Source: Acidobacteriota bacterium (lineage in GTDB: Bacteria > Acidobacteriota > Terriglobia > Terriglobales > Acidobacteriaceae). From it: a stretch of 20,057 nucleotides of DNA. The position numbers and the translations under genes were made by a program. Below are positions 8,446-15,122 of this stretch, one piece after another. Under the pieces are notes generated by a model. The model saw nothing but the letters and a program-made list of their open reading frames with translations. It was not told the DNA's origin and made no database searches. Positions within the stretch are counted from its first letter, which is position 1, and the number at the start of each line of letters is the position of its first letter. Where the stretch lies: positions 1-20,057 of the forward strand of contig JAJZJJ010000003.1 of assembly GCA_021810175.1 (NCBI GenBank), given 5' to 3'.

Positions 8446-9135
8446 TCAGTGCTGCACGCTCTCCCTGAAGTACTGAGCCACCGTCTCAAGGAACGGCCGC
8501 GCCGCCGCCGGAGGCAGCACCTCACCCTTCAGAATGGCTTCCATCGAGTGATGCGCGCCGTAAAATGCATCTGTCGCGTCCCGGTTCTGTGCCACCACCG
8601 TGCCGTTCAGATCGATGCCGGCAAACAACCCCTTGCTGCGCGACCAGGTGAGCAGTTCCGACTGCATCTTCCAGTTCGTGGCCATCTGCGCGTTGCGGCC
8701 CACCGGCCCGGCCGCCGCTGAAGCGCCCGCGCCAATCTTGAACTTGCTGTTCAACAGATCCTGAAATCCCTTCTGATTCACCGCTACCAGCACCAGGTCC
8801 GTCGCCTGGCCGCCAATCTGCAGTCCCCAGGACCCGCCCGTCATCTGGATAAACACAGGCGCGCTCCAGCCATGCCCGGTACGGCAGGTGACAACACCCT
8901 CTCCGTGCTCACCGCCAAAAATGAATGCCGCCTTGAGCATCCCGGGCACCACGCCCACGCACGTCGCACTTTCCGTAATCTGCTCGGGAATCGCCTTGTC
9001 CGGAACCGATTCAATCTCCTGAATCACTGTCTTGGCCGCATTCAGACGGGCCACCAGTTGGTCACGGCTCGGTGCCGCCATCGCCGGAATTGCACAACCT
9101 GCAACGCAGAGGAGAGCCACTACTTTCTTAATCAT
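8446..9135 (-). CDS. secreted SYLF/YSC84-domain lipid-binding protein
   Basis: A 229-residue protein with a signal peptide (about 1-21, MIKKVVALLCVAGCAIPAMA) followed by a SYLF (YSC84-like) domain filling most of the rest. Seen: ATCVGVVPGMLKAAFIFGGEHGEG (split here as ATCVGVVPGM and KAAFIFGGEHGEG), TGGSWGLQIGGQATDLVLV-like text around 98-117, FKIGAGASAAAGPVG and GLFAGIDLNGTVV, all hallmark segments of the family. SYLF domains bind phosphoinositides in eukaryotes; the bacterial exported members are poorly understood and may bind lipids in the periplasm. The ATG at 9135 has a good ribosome site (GGAGA, about 7 nt away). A promoter-like pair lies just upstream and a strong terminator just downstream, so it appears to be a single-gene unit. 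Its nearness to lipid A genes may be coincidental. Confidence 0.9.
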   Translation of the reverse strand: MIKKVVALLCVAGCAIPAMAAPSRDQLVARLNAAKTVIQEIESVPDKAIPEQITESATCVGVVPGMLKAAFIFGGEHGEGVVTCRTGHGWSAPVFIQMTGGSWGLQIGGQATDLVLVAVNQKGFQDLLNSKFKIGAGASAAAGPVGRNAQMATNWKMQSELLTWSRSKGLFAGIDLNGTVVAQNRDATDAFYGAHHSMEAILKGEVLPPAAARPFLETVAQYFRESVQH

Positions 9136-9157
9136 CTTTTTCTCCAGTCATGAGTTC

Positions 9158-9185
9158 AATATACGAACCACGGATATTCTCCCAA
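9158..9185 (-). promoter_or_regulatory. candidate sigma-70 promoter for the SYLF gene
   Basis: On the minus strand TTGGGA (9185-9180), a 16-bp spacer and TATATT (9163-9158). The -10 box matches the consensus in 5 of 6 bases. Transcription would begin near 9151, giving a leader of about 16 nt that contains the GGAGA ribosome site. Confidence 0.45.
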
Positions 9186-9321
9186 AACTACCCGTGGCAG
9201 AAGCCCACACGCAATAGGGGTGGTCAAAAAGTTACGTTCTGTCCATATTGCACGGCACAGTCTTGGCTGCTGGGATGTTGCCTTTTCAACAACCAGTATT
9301 GACTGGGATAGATGCCGACTT

Positions 9322-9342
9322 CGGCTTTCGGGTTGAAAGCCG
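9322..9342. repeat. 8-bp perfect inverted repeat (hairpin)
   Basis: CGGCTTTC (9322-9329) and GAAAGCCG (9335-9342) with a 5-nt loop. There is no T-run directly next to it on either strand, so it is not an ordinary terminator. It lies just beyond the minus-strand terminator at 9366-9401. Confidence 0.6.
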
Positions 9343-9365
9343 GGTTGCAAAACACCCGTAAATAC

Positions 9366-9401
9366 AAAAAAAGAGGGGGCTGCGATGCTATCGCCAGCCC
9401 C
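9366..9401 (-). terminator. strong Rho-independent terminator on the minus strand
   Basis: On the minus strand GGGGCTGGCGAT (9401-9390) pairs with ATCGCAGCCCC (9386-9376) with one bulged base and a 3-nt loop, followed by CTC and seven Ts (9372-9366). The nearest gene it could end is nuoI, whose stop lies 282 bp upstream. That distance implies a long untranslated tail or an unannotated transcript in between. Confidence 0.85.
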
Positions 9402-9600
9402 GTTCCCCAGATCTGCGTTATTGCTGATTCTGTTGTAGCTTTCATCTGAAATTGCGACAAGATATCGTCGGGACAGTGGCCTTTGGTAACCACCTCCGAG
9501 GCTGCCTCAAATGGATCATTCACCCAGGGAAGCGCCGGATCTCGCAAAGGCGCAATGGCAGCGCAGGCCGCCGTATATAGGCTCATCTGTGAATTGCTCG

Positions 9601-9677
9601 CTGCTGACAGAATGGATCAGCAGCCATCCCAGAACCGTAGAAAAGCTTTTCCTCAGCGCTCCCGGGTGAATTACCCG
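9601..9677. repeat. cluster of three short inverted repeats after nuoI
   Basis: CTGCTGA/TCAGCAG (9601-9607 and 9617-9623, 9-nt loop), the 12-bp palindrome GAAAAGCTTTTC (9640-9651) and CGGGT/ACCCG (9663-9667 and 9673-9677). They follow the nuoI stop within 85 bp and precede the terminator at 9366-9401 on the minus strand. Whether they fold in RNA or bind protein is not known. Confidence 0.5.
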
Positions 9678-9683
9678 TAGCGA

Positions 9684-10187
9684 TTACTTGGCCGCTCCAG
9701 CAAGCTCCGCGTCTTCTGACAGTTGTTTCTTCCCTGCCGGCAACGGAACCAGCATGTCTTCCTTCCGCATCACCATGCTGGTCGCATTCAGCGAAGCAAG
9801 CTCAAAGCCATGCCCGTGCGTAATCGCATCTGTCGGGCACGCTTCCACGCAATAACCGCAGAAAATGCACCGGTTGTAGTCGATGTTGTAGACTTTCGCG
9901 TATCGCTCCGCGCCGGAAATCCGTTTCTCTTCCGTATTTTCCGCCGCCTCGATGTAAATGCAGTTCGAAGGGCACGCCGCTGCGCATAGAAAGCACGCCA
10001 CGCACTTTTCCAGGCCGTTTTCGTCGCGTTGAAGCTGGTGTCCGCCACGGAACCGCTCCTGAAAAACCGCGCCACGCATCGGTCCTGGACCATCCGGATA
10101 GTTTTCAACCTCGGTTGGTTGCCACATCTCCCGAAAGGTGATGCTCATGCCTTTGGCGATACCCGTTATGTTCCGAACAATCGACAT
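9684..10187 (-). CDS. nuoI: NADH-quinone oxidoreductase subunit I (2x[4Fe-4S] ferredoxin-type)
   Basis: A 167-residue protein with two four-cysteine iron-sulphur motifs: Cys62-65-68-72 followed by Pro73 (CVACFLCAAACP) and Cys107-110-113-117 followed by Pro118 (CIFCGYCVEACP). Together with the N-terminal amphipathic helix (MSIVRNITGIAKGMSITFRE) and the PTDAITHGHGFE segment this is the NuoI/TYKY pattern. In complex I this subunit holds clusters N6a and N6b and passes electrons towards the quinone site. An upstream in-frame TTG at 10316 would add 43 poorly conserved residues; ATG 10187 gives the usual length. The ribosome site is weak (GGA). No other nuo gene lies in the window, so this copy is separated from a complex I operon. 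It follows ubiD by 138 bp on the same strand. It may serve complex I from a distance or another oxidoreductase. Confidence 0.9.
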   Translation of the reverse strand: MSIVRNITGIAKGMSITFREMWQPTEVENYPDGPGPMRGAVFQERFRGGHQLQRDENGLEKCVACFLCAAACPSNCIYIEAAENTEEKRISGAERYAKVYNIDYNRCIFCGYCVEACPTDAITHGHGFELASLNATSMVMRKEDMLVPLPAGKKQLSEDAELAGAAK

Positions 10188-10325
10188 GTATCCAGTATAC
10201 AAACGGCGAGCTGGCGTGCACCTTGCTCCCTCTTCGGAATTTTCACTCGCCCTAAACCCTGGAAACTCAACAATCGTTCCAGTGCGCTCACCACTTTCAC
10301 CCACGGCATCAGCCAACCGCCGCTG

Positions 10326-11900
10326 CTACTCGATCCCCAGCTTCTTCCAGATCACATCCACCCGCGCCTTCGTTGCCTTGTCCATCTCAATCATCGGAGG
10401 CCACGGCCGATTGAACCCCTCAGCCGCCCACTTGCGGGTCGCGTCTATGCCCATTTTGCTGCCGTAATTCGGCAACCGCGACGCATGATCCAGCGAATCC
10501 ACCGGCCCCATCGTGAATTCGATGTCCCGCTGCGGATCGATATTATTCGCCGCCCGGAGCGTCACTTCACCCAGGTCCTGCACATCGCAGTCCTCGTCCA
10601 CCACGATGATGCACTTGGTAAACATCGCCTGTCCCATCGACCAGATGCCGTTCATCACCTTCCGAGCCTGCCCCGCATAGCTCTTCTTGATCGACACAAT
10701 CATCAAATTGTGGAAAACCCCGTCCGGCGGCAGATTCACATCCACAATCTCCGGTAGCGTCAGCCGCATCAGCGGCAGGAAAATCCTCTCCACGGCCTTG
10801 CCCATCCACGCATCCTCCATCGGAGGCTTGCCCACAATCGTCGCCGCGTAAATCGGGTCCTTCCGGTGCGTAATGCACGTTAGGTGAAACACCGGGTAAT
10901 CATCCGTCATCGTGTAAAAGCCCGTGTGATCGCCAAACGGACCCTCCGCCCGCAGCTCGTGCAGATTCACATACCCTTCCAGCACAATCTCCGCGTGCGC
11001 CGGCACTTCAATGTCCACCGTCTCGCACTTCACCAGCTCCACCGGCTTCTGCCGCAGGAACCCCGCAATGATGAACTCCTCCACCTCCGGCGGAGCCGGC
11101 ACAATCGCCGAAAACGTCGTCGCCGGGTCTGTCCCGATCACCACTGCCACTTCCAGCCGGTCGGCCTTCACATTCCCAAAGGCTAGATTTGTTGTTCCGC
11201 CCGCCGTCTCGGCCATCACCTCCACCTGCGCGCTCTTGTCTTCCCCCGCAGCGGTCCGCAGCCGCTCGCGCAAGTGCTCGGCCGCATTCTTCTGCCGCTG
11301 CCAGTGCATGCCGGTCGTTTGCCCGTCATACACCTGCATGCGGTACATGCCCATGTTGCGGCGGCCCGTCTTCGGATCCTTTGTCACCACCCCCGGCAGC
11401 GTAATAAACCGCCCGCCATCCATCGGCCAGCACTGGAGAACCGGAAAATCCAGAACACTGAAGTTCTCCCGCAAGATGACCTCCTTGCAGGCTGCATCCT
11501 TTGGCTTGATCACTTTCGGGAAAACCGCGCCCATCTCGGCCAGCATCGGCAGCATCTTCAGCTTTTCCATCAGGCCATCGGGAGACTTCATCTCCAGCAG
11601 ATTGCGAATTCGTCCTGCAATTTCATCCAGCGTCTCCACTTCCAGCGCCAGCTTCATCCGCCGCTCGCTGCCGAACTGGTTCATCAGAACCTTTGCGCCG
11701 GGATAGTCCTTCACGTTCTCAAACAGCAGCGCCGGACCACCCGGCTCATAGCCCTTCACCCCGCCCTTGCGGCCGGCCTTCGATGCACGGTCCGTAATCT
11801 CCGCAATCTCCAGGATCGGGCTCACACTCTCGCGCACCCGCTTCAGTTCCGTCGCGCGTTCCAGCGCCTTCATCCACTCGCGTAAGTCGTTATAGGCCAA
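10326..11900 (-). CDS. ubiD: UbiD-family decarboxylase (quinone biosynthesis type)
   Basis: A 524-residue UbiD-family enzyme, which uses prenylated FMN to decarboxylate an aromatic acid such as the 4-hydroxybenzoate or naphthoate intermediate of quinone synthesis. Seen: NMGMYRMQVYDG (182-193, with Arg187 at the conserved prFMN/catalytic arginine), RAEGPFGDHTGFY (317-329, with catalytic-region Glu319 and Asp324-His325), IKKSYAGQARKVMNGIWS (404-421), and GSKMGIDATRKW (480-491), all matching E. coli UbiD closely. The start is a TTG at 11900, supported by GGAG 8 nt upstream and by the N-terminus MAYNDLREW. A promoter-like pair lies at 11927-11953. No ubiX gene, which would make the cofactor, is in the window. 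Acidobacteria mainly use menaquinone, so a menaquinone decarboxylase role is likely but inferred. The next gene downstream is the respiratory nuoI, which fits an electron-transport theme. Confidence 0.92.
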   Translation of the reverse strand: MAYNDLREWMKALERATELKRVRESVSPILEIAEITDRASKAGRKGGVKGYEPGGPALLFENVKDYPGAKVLMNQFGSERRMKLALEVETLDEIAGRIRNLLEMKSPDGLMEKLKMLPMLAEMGAVFPKVIKPKDAACKEVILRENFSVLDFPVLQCWPMDGGRFITLPGVVTKDPKTGRRNMGMYRMQVYDGQTTGMHWQRQKNAAEHLRERLRTAAGEDKSAQVEVMAETAGGTTNLAFGNVKADRLEVAVVIGTDPATTFSAIVPAPPEVEEFIIAGFLRQKPVELVKCETVDIEVPAHAEIVLEGYVNLHELRAEGPFGDHTGFYTMTDDYPVFHLTCITHRKDPIYAATIVGKPPMEDAWMGKAVERIFLPLMRLTLPEIVDVNLPPDGVFHNLMIVSIKKSYAGQARKVMNGIWSMGQAMFTKCIIVVDEDCDVQDLGEVTLRAANNIDPQRDIEFTMGPVDSLDHASRLPNYGSKMGIDATRKWAAEGFNRPWPPMIEMDKATKARVDVIWKKLGIE

Positions 11901-11926
11901 TTTATTCGCTCCGAGTATCTGCTCTT

Positions 11927-11953
11927 ATCGTACCCGTTGCCGCCCGAGGTCAA
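11927..11953 (-). promoter_or_regulatory. candidate promoter for ubiD
   Basis: On the minus strand TTGACC (11953-11948, 5 of 6 bases) and TACGAT (11932-11927, 4 of 6) with a short 15-bp spacer. It lies between the DedA stop and the ubiD start and would give a leader of about 20 nt containing GGAG. Confidence 0.35.
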
Positions 11954-11965
11954 AACGCTCCCGTC

Positions 11966-12919
11966 TCATCCCTCCGCTCGCTCCTCAACCATGTCGATAT
12001 CCACCAGCGGGTACCCGCGTTTCTTCCACTCGTCATAACCACCGTATAAGGGACGGACGCGGCTAACCCCAGCCTTCCGCAATTCAAGCGCAGTGTGTAC
12101 CGATACCGCCTCGCTCGGGCATGTGCAAAACAGCACAACCTCACGATTTTTCGGAATCAGCGTCACCTGCTGCCTCAGCTTGTCCGGGGATAGCATCAGC
12201 GCGCCCGGCAGCGTCCGCGGATCCGGCAGATAATCCAGCGGATGCCTGAGGTCCACGATGAAAACCTCATCGCCACGGTCCATTTGTGCCTTCAGCTCAT
12301 CAGGAAAAATCCGTGCCATGCGCATCTCCTGCAGGAACATCCGCTGCTGCACCACCCGCCAGAGCAGCAGGCCTGCGAACAGCAGCGCGAACAATAGCAG
12401 CGCCGAATGTCCTACCCACGCCAATGCATCCGGATGACGCCGCAGCACATCGCCAAAGAATCGGCCGCACAGCGTAACGGTCAGAGCCCACAACAGAGTC
12501 CCCGCTGCGTCATACAGCACGAACAACTGAAACGGCATCTCCGTCTCGCCCGCAATCGGAGCCGCCACCGTGCCCAGGCCCGGCACAAATTTCGCAACCA
12601 GCAGTGAAGCCGGACCACGCTTCGCAAAATATTCCTCGGTTTTGCGCACGCATACCGTGCTCTCAAGCGACAGCCGGCAAAGCAGTCGCACCATCGATCC
12701 GCCGTACCGCTTGCCCAGCCAGTACCAGATCGAGTCGCTCACCAGGCTCCCGCCAAGCGCCGCCAGCAGCACCAGCGCCAGATCAAGGTGATGCGTCGCG
12801 GTAAGCGTCCCCGCCGTCAACAGGATCGGCGCGCTCGGCACCGGTACCCCCAGTTGCTCCACCATCACCCACAAAAACAGAACCCAGTAGGCATGGCGGA
12901 CAAAGAAGTTCAAAGCCAT
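11966..12919 (-). CDS. DedA-family membrane protein fused to a C-terminal rhodanese domain
   Basis: A 317-residue fusion. Residues 1-195 are a DedA/VTT-type membrane domain: several hydrophobic helices, an E-x-x-x-P-x-P-S re-entrant segment near 21-29, and KFVPGLGTVAAPIAG (110-124), the conserved F-x-PG-x-G-T-x-x-x-x-AG signature. DedA proteins act as lipid-carrier or phospholipid flippases. Residues 203-306 are a rhodanese domain: IVDLRHPLDY, HTALELRKAG and LYGGYDEWKKRG. The active loop FCTCPSEAVS has two cysteines (Cys265, Cys267); Cys267 fits the spacing to Ser273 best, Cys265 fits the preceding strand. The domain would face the cytoplasm and may transfer sulphane sulphur or sense redox state (inference). 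Start ATG 12919 has a strong AAGGAGG about 11 nt upstream. It is separated from dps by a terminator, and a TATGAT box at 12975-12970 may belong to its promoter. Confidence 0.9.
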   Translation of the reverse strand: MALNFFVRHAYWVLFLWVMVEQLGVPVPSAPILLTAGTLTATHHLDLALVLLAALGGSLVSDSIWYWLGKRYGGSMVRLLCRLSLESTVCVRKTEEYFAKRGPASLLVAKFVPGLGTVAAPIAGETEMPFQLFVLYDAAGTLLWALTVTLCGRFFGDVLRRHPDALAWVGHSALLLFALLFAGLLLWRVVQQRMFLQEMRMARIFPDELKAQMDRGDEVFIVDLRHPLDYLPDPRTLPGALMLSPDKLRQQVTLIPKNREVVLFCTCPSEAVSVHTALELRKAGVSRVRPLYGGYDEWKKRGYPLVDIDMVEERAEG

Positions 12920-13010
12920 TGGCGCGCCATCCTCCTTACTCCGGCCAGACTGGAATTCCCCGGGCCTTCATCATAGATGTTGCCGGAGGCTTTTCGTTGC
13001 GAACCGCCCC

Positions 13011-13048
13011 AAAAATACAAAGGACCGGAACCCCTCGGCCCGGTCCTT
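13011..13048 (-). terminator. terminator after dps
   Basis: On the minus strand AAGGACCGG (13048-13040) pairs perfectly with CCGGTCCTT (13028-13020) around an 11-nt loop. It is followed by TTGTATTTTT (interrupted T-tract). It lies 33 bp past the dps stop. Confidence 0.78.
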
Positions 13049-13080
13049 CACCATTTTCCGCCGTCAATACTCTCGCAGCT

Positions 13081-13695
13081 CTAACGTGCATCCGTCAGAG
13101 GCATGTTCACCAGATGTGCGCTCAGGAACCACACTTCCATCTCGTTGGTGCGTACCAGGTTGCTCACCAGGAGATCGTTCGTGCCTTCGTCACCCAGCTC
13201 TGCGGCCTCTCGCGCCCGGCTGCGGCCATCCGTCAGAATCAGCTCGTGCGCTTCCAGCAGCCGCGAAATCATCACCGGCGCCTCTTCGCGGCCTCGCGGT
13301 GCCCGTTTCACGCGCGCCATCTCTGCCACGTCGTGCGCCATCGCCACCGACACCCCGCCGAGCATCTGGATACGTTCCGCAATCAGGTCCACCATCTCAC
13401 TCTGTTCCTCGTAATGCTTGTCGAGCAATAGGTGCAATTGGTAAAAAGTCGGTCCTGCCACCTGCCAATGTGCCTTCTTGTACAGGTCGCGCAGGCACAT
13501 CGTATCGGCCAGCAGCACATTCAAAAAGGCGCATGCCTTCTCGCGCACCTTCGCATCCAGCCCGATCGGCAGCTCTTGGATCACCGTGCCGAATCGCTGG
13601 ATCTCATGCGCATTCTGCCGAAGATGTGGACTCACCATGTCCGAAATCTTCGAAGTCGTCTTTGTTCGAGTAACAGGAATCGTTGTCGCGCTCAT
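13081..13695 (-). CDS. dps: Dps-family ferritin-like DNA-binding/stress protein
   Basis: A 204-residue Dps protein, forming 12-subunit shells that oxidise ferrous iron with peroxide and often coat DNA. All ferroxidase ligands are present with E. coli spacing: His76 (in AHW), His88, Asp92, Asp103 and Glu107 (in LIAERIQMLGG). The N-terminal tail (about 1-25) contains basic residues (TRTKTTSK) that could contact DNA. The C-terminal part carries a four-helix bundle ending VWFLSAHLVNMPL. The start is clear: ATG 13695 with AAGGAG 7 nt upstream. It lies downstream of the efflux genes but a terminator separates them, and it has its own terminator, so it is probably a single-gene unit. A 10-bp palindrome 27-36 bp before the ATG might be an operator. 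Length is slightly above the usual 160-190 residues because of the N-terminal tail. Confidence 0.95.
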   Translation of the reverse strand: MSATTIPVTRTKTTSKISDMVSPHLRQNAHEIQRFGTVIQELPIGLDAKVREKACAFLNVLLADTMCLRDLYKKAHWQVAGPTFYQLHLLLDKHYEEQSEMVDLIAERIQMLGGVSVAMAHDVAEMARVKRAPRGREEAPVMISRLLEAHELILTDGRSRAREAAELGDEGTNDLLVSNLVRTNEMEVWFLSAHLVNMPLTDAR

Positions 13696-13721
13696 GCCGT
13701 ATCTCCTTGTCGCCAGCCTTG

Positions 13722-13731
13722 TGCGTACGCA
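13722..13731. promoter_or_regulatory. 10-bp palindrome upstream of dps (possible operator)
   Basis: TGCGTACGCA is a perfect palindrome 27 bp upstream of the dps start codon, overlapping a TTATGC -10-like box on the minus strand. Its position fits an operator, but short GC-rich palindromes are common by chance and no regulator is identified. Confidence 0.25.
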
Positions 13732-13810
13732 TAATTCGATGCACTTTCAGCGCGCCGATTTGGCCGGGCCGCCGGCTCGTGGCGGCCGTCGATCCGGCTC
13801 CCTCTCCTCA

Positions 13811-13840
13811 AAAAGAACCGGGGCGTCCGCAGACGCCCCT
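13811..13840 (-). terminator. Rho-independent terminator after the efflux genes
   Basis: On the minus strand GGGGCGTC and GACGCCCC form an 8-bp stem with a 4-nt loop (13840-13821), followed by GGTTCTTTTT. It lies 22 bp past the adaptor stop, so transcription of tolC-emrA ends here, before dps. Confidence 0.88.
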
Positions 13841-13862
13841 TATCTCTCACGTGTGACGCGTA

Positions 13863-15122
13863 TTACTTCACTCTGACCCTCGGCTCGACGGACATCCCCG
13901 GCCGTAACCGGTGATCTTTATTCTGGCTCGGCTTCGTAAAGTCGATGCGCACCGGAATCCGCTGCACCACTTTCACATAGTTGCCTGTGGCGTTCTCTGG
14001 CGGAAACAGGCTCAGCATCGATCCCGTCGCGCCGCCAATCTCCGTCACCCGCCCGGCGAACTTCTCGCCATCCAGCGCATCCACTGAAATCTGCACCGGT
14101 TCGCCGCGGTGAATGTTGTCAATCTGCGTTTCCTTGAAGTTGGCCGTCACCCACAGGTTATCCAGCGAAACTAGCGTCATCAGGTTCTGGCCCGCGCTCA
14201 AGTTTTCCCCCACCTGCACGCTCTTGGTGGTCACAATTCCCGCTGTCGGAGCCTTGATCACGCAGTAGCTCAGGTTCAGCTTTGCCTGCGCCAGCGCCGC
14301 CTGTGCCTGCTGCACCTGCGCCGCCGCCTGGTCGATCCGTGCTTTCTGTATCGCCAGTTGCTTCGGCCGCGTCTGCGCGTTTCTCAGGCTTGCTTCGGCC
14401 TGTGCTACTCGCGCGTGGGCTATATGCACGCCCTCTTCGCTGGCCTGCACATTTGCTTCCGCCTGCTGCAGCGCAGCCTGGTCAGCCGCCGCCGTCGCCA
14501 CCGCCGCATCGTACTGCTGCTTTGAGATCACATCTTTCTCGACCAGCGGCGTGTAACGCCTTAAATCCAGCTTCGCCTTGGTGTAGTTGGCGCGCGCCAC
14601 CAGCACCTGCGCTTTGGATGCCTGCAGTTGCCGCTCGGCCTGCGCCACCGAATCGTGGGCGCCCATCAAATCTGCGCTTGCGGAGTGCAGTGTGCTGCTC
14701 GTGTTCACGTTCACCACGGGCATATTCACTTCCACGGCTTCGAGGTTCGCCTTCGCGCTGGCCAGGTTCGCCTCGTCCTTCTCGACCGTCGTCTCGTAAT
14801 CGCTCGGGTCGAGTTTCACCAGCACCTGTCCAGCCTTCACGAATTCGTTCTGCTCTACATTCACCGCAATCACATGCCCATTGATGCGCGCGCTGATCTG
14901 GATCAGGTTGCCGTTGACCTGCGCGTCATCGGTATCCTCGTAATAGGTCGAGTGCCACCACCACAAGCCCGCGCCGATCACCGCCACCACAATCGCAACA
15001 ATCAGGATCAGCCGTCTCTTCTTCTTTTTCTCAGGCTGCAGATTTTCAGGCTGCTCTTCCTGCGGCCCCGCGGGCTGTCCGCCGCCCGGCCGATTCTGCT
15101 GTTCAGGATTTTGATCCGCCAC
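13863..15122 (-). CDS. EmrA/HlyD-family periplasmic adaptor (membrane fusion protein)
   Basis: A 419-residue adaptor that links an inner-membrane transporter to a TolC channel. Seen: a polar N-terminal tail with a KKKKRR stop, one membrane helix (about 38-56), a first lipoyl half (about 66-106, TDDAQVNGNLIQISARINGH split over the motif, GQVLVKLDPSDYE), a long Ala/Gln-rich coiled coil (about 107-280), a second lipoyl half with IKAPTAGIVTT, and a beta-barrel with LWVTANFKETQIDNI and PVRIDF. The TDDAxVxG start and FKETQ segment are typical of EmrA-type adaptors that work with MFS EmrB pumps. Start GTG 15122 directly abuts the TAA stop of the channel gene, and its GGAGG site lies within that gene, so translation is coupled. 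No EmrB-type pump follows; a terminator ends the unit. The pump must be encoded elsewhere or shared. Confidence 0.92.
   Translation of the reverse strand: MADQNPEQQNRPGGGQPAGPQEEQPENLQPEKKKKRRLILIVAIVVAVIGAGLWWWHSTYYEDTDDAQVNGNLIQISARINGHVIAVNVEQNEFVKAGQVLVKLDPSDYETTVEKDEANLASAKANLEAVEVNMPVVNVNTSSTLHSASADLMGAHDSVAQAERQLQASKAQVLVARANYTKAKLDLRRYTPLVEKDVISKQQYDAAVATAAADQAALQQAEANVQASEEGVHIAHARVAQAEASLRNAQTRPKQLAIQKARIDQAAAQVQQAQAALAQAKLNLSYCVIKAPTAGIVTTKSVQVGENLSAGQNLMTLVSLDNLWVTANFKETQIDNIHRGEPVQISVDALDGEKFAGRVTEIGGATGSMLSLFPPENATGNYVKVVQRIPVRIDFTKPSQNKDHRLRPGMSVEPRVRVK

Larger units (their letters stand above)
9136..9683. other. 548-bp stretch without a convincing gene
   Basis: This gap between the SYLF promoter region and the NuoI stop codon is visibly less GC-rich than its neighbours. 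A minus-strand open frame at 9586-9224 (120 codons) runs straight through the terminator hairpin at 9366-9401 and has no recognisable domain or good ribosome site, so I do not call it. The gap contains a terminator, four further inverted repeats (9322-9342, 9601-9623, 9640-9651, 9663-9677) and the SYLF promoter. It could be a long structured 3' end of the nuoI transcript, a non-coding RNA or a decayed gene. Confidence 0.5.

Noticed and set aside
9224..9586. Minus-strand 120-codon frame in the gap after nuoI
   Set aside because: It reads straight through a strong terminator hairpin, lacks a good ribosome site and shows no recognisable domain. A decayed gene is possible but not shown.
10188..10316. 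43-residue extension of nuoI from TTG 10316
   Set aside because: NuoI proteins normally begin near the MSIVRN helix; the extension has no similarity and a poor start.
13767..13787. GGCCGCC/GGCGGCC inverted repeat between dps and the efflux terminator
   Set aside because: It has a 7-bp GC stem with a 7-nt loop but no T-run and no position next to a promoter; likely chance in GC-rich DNA.
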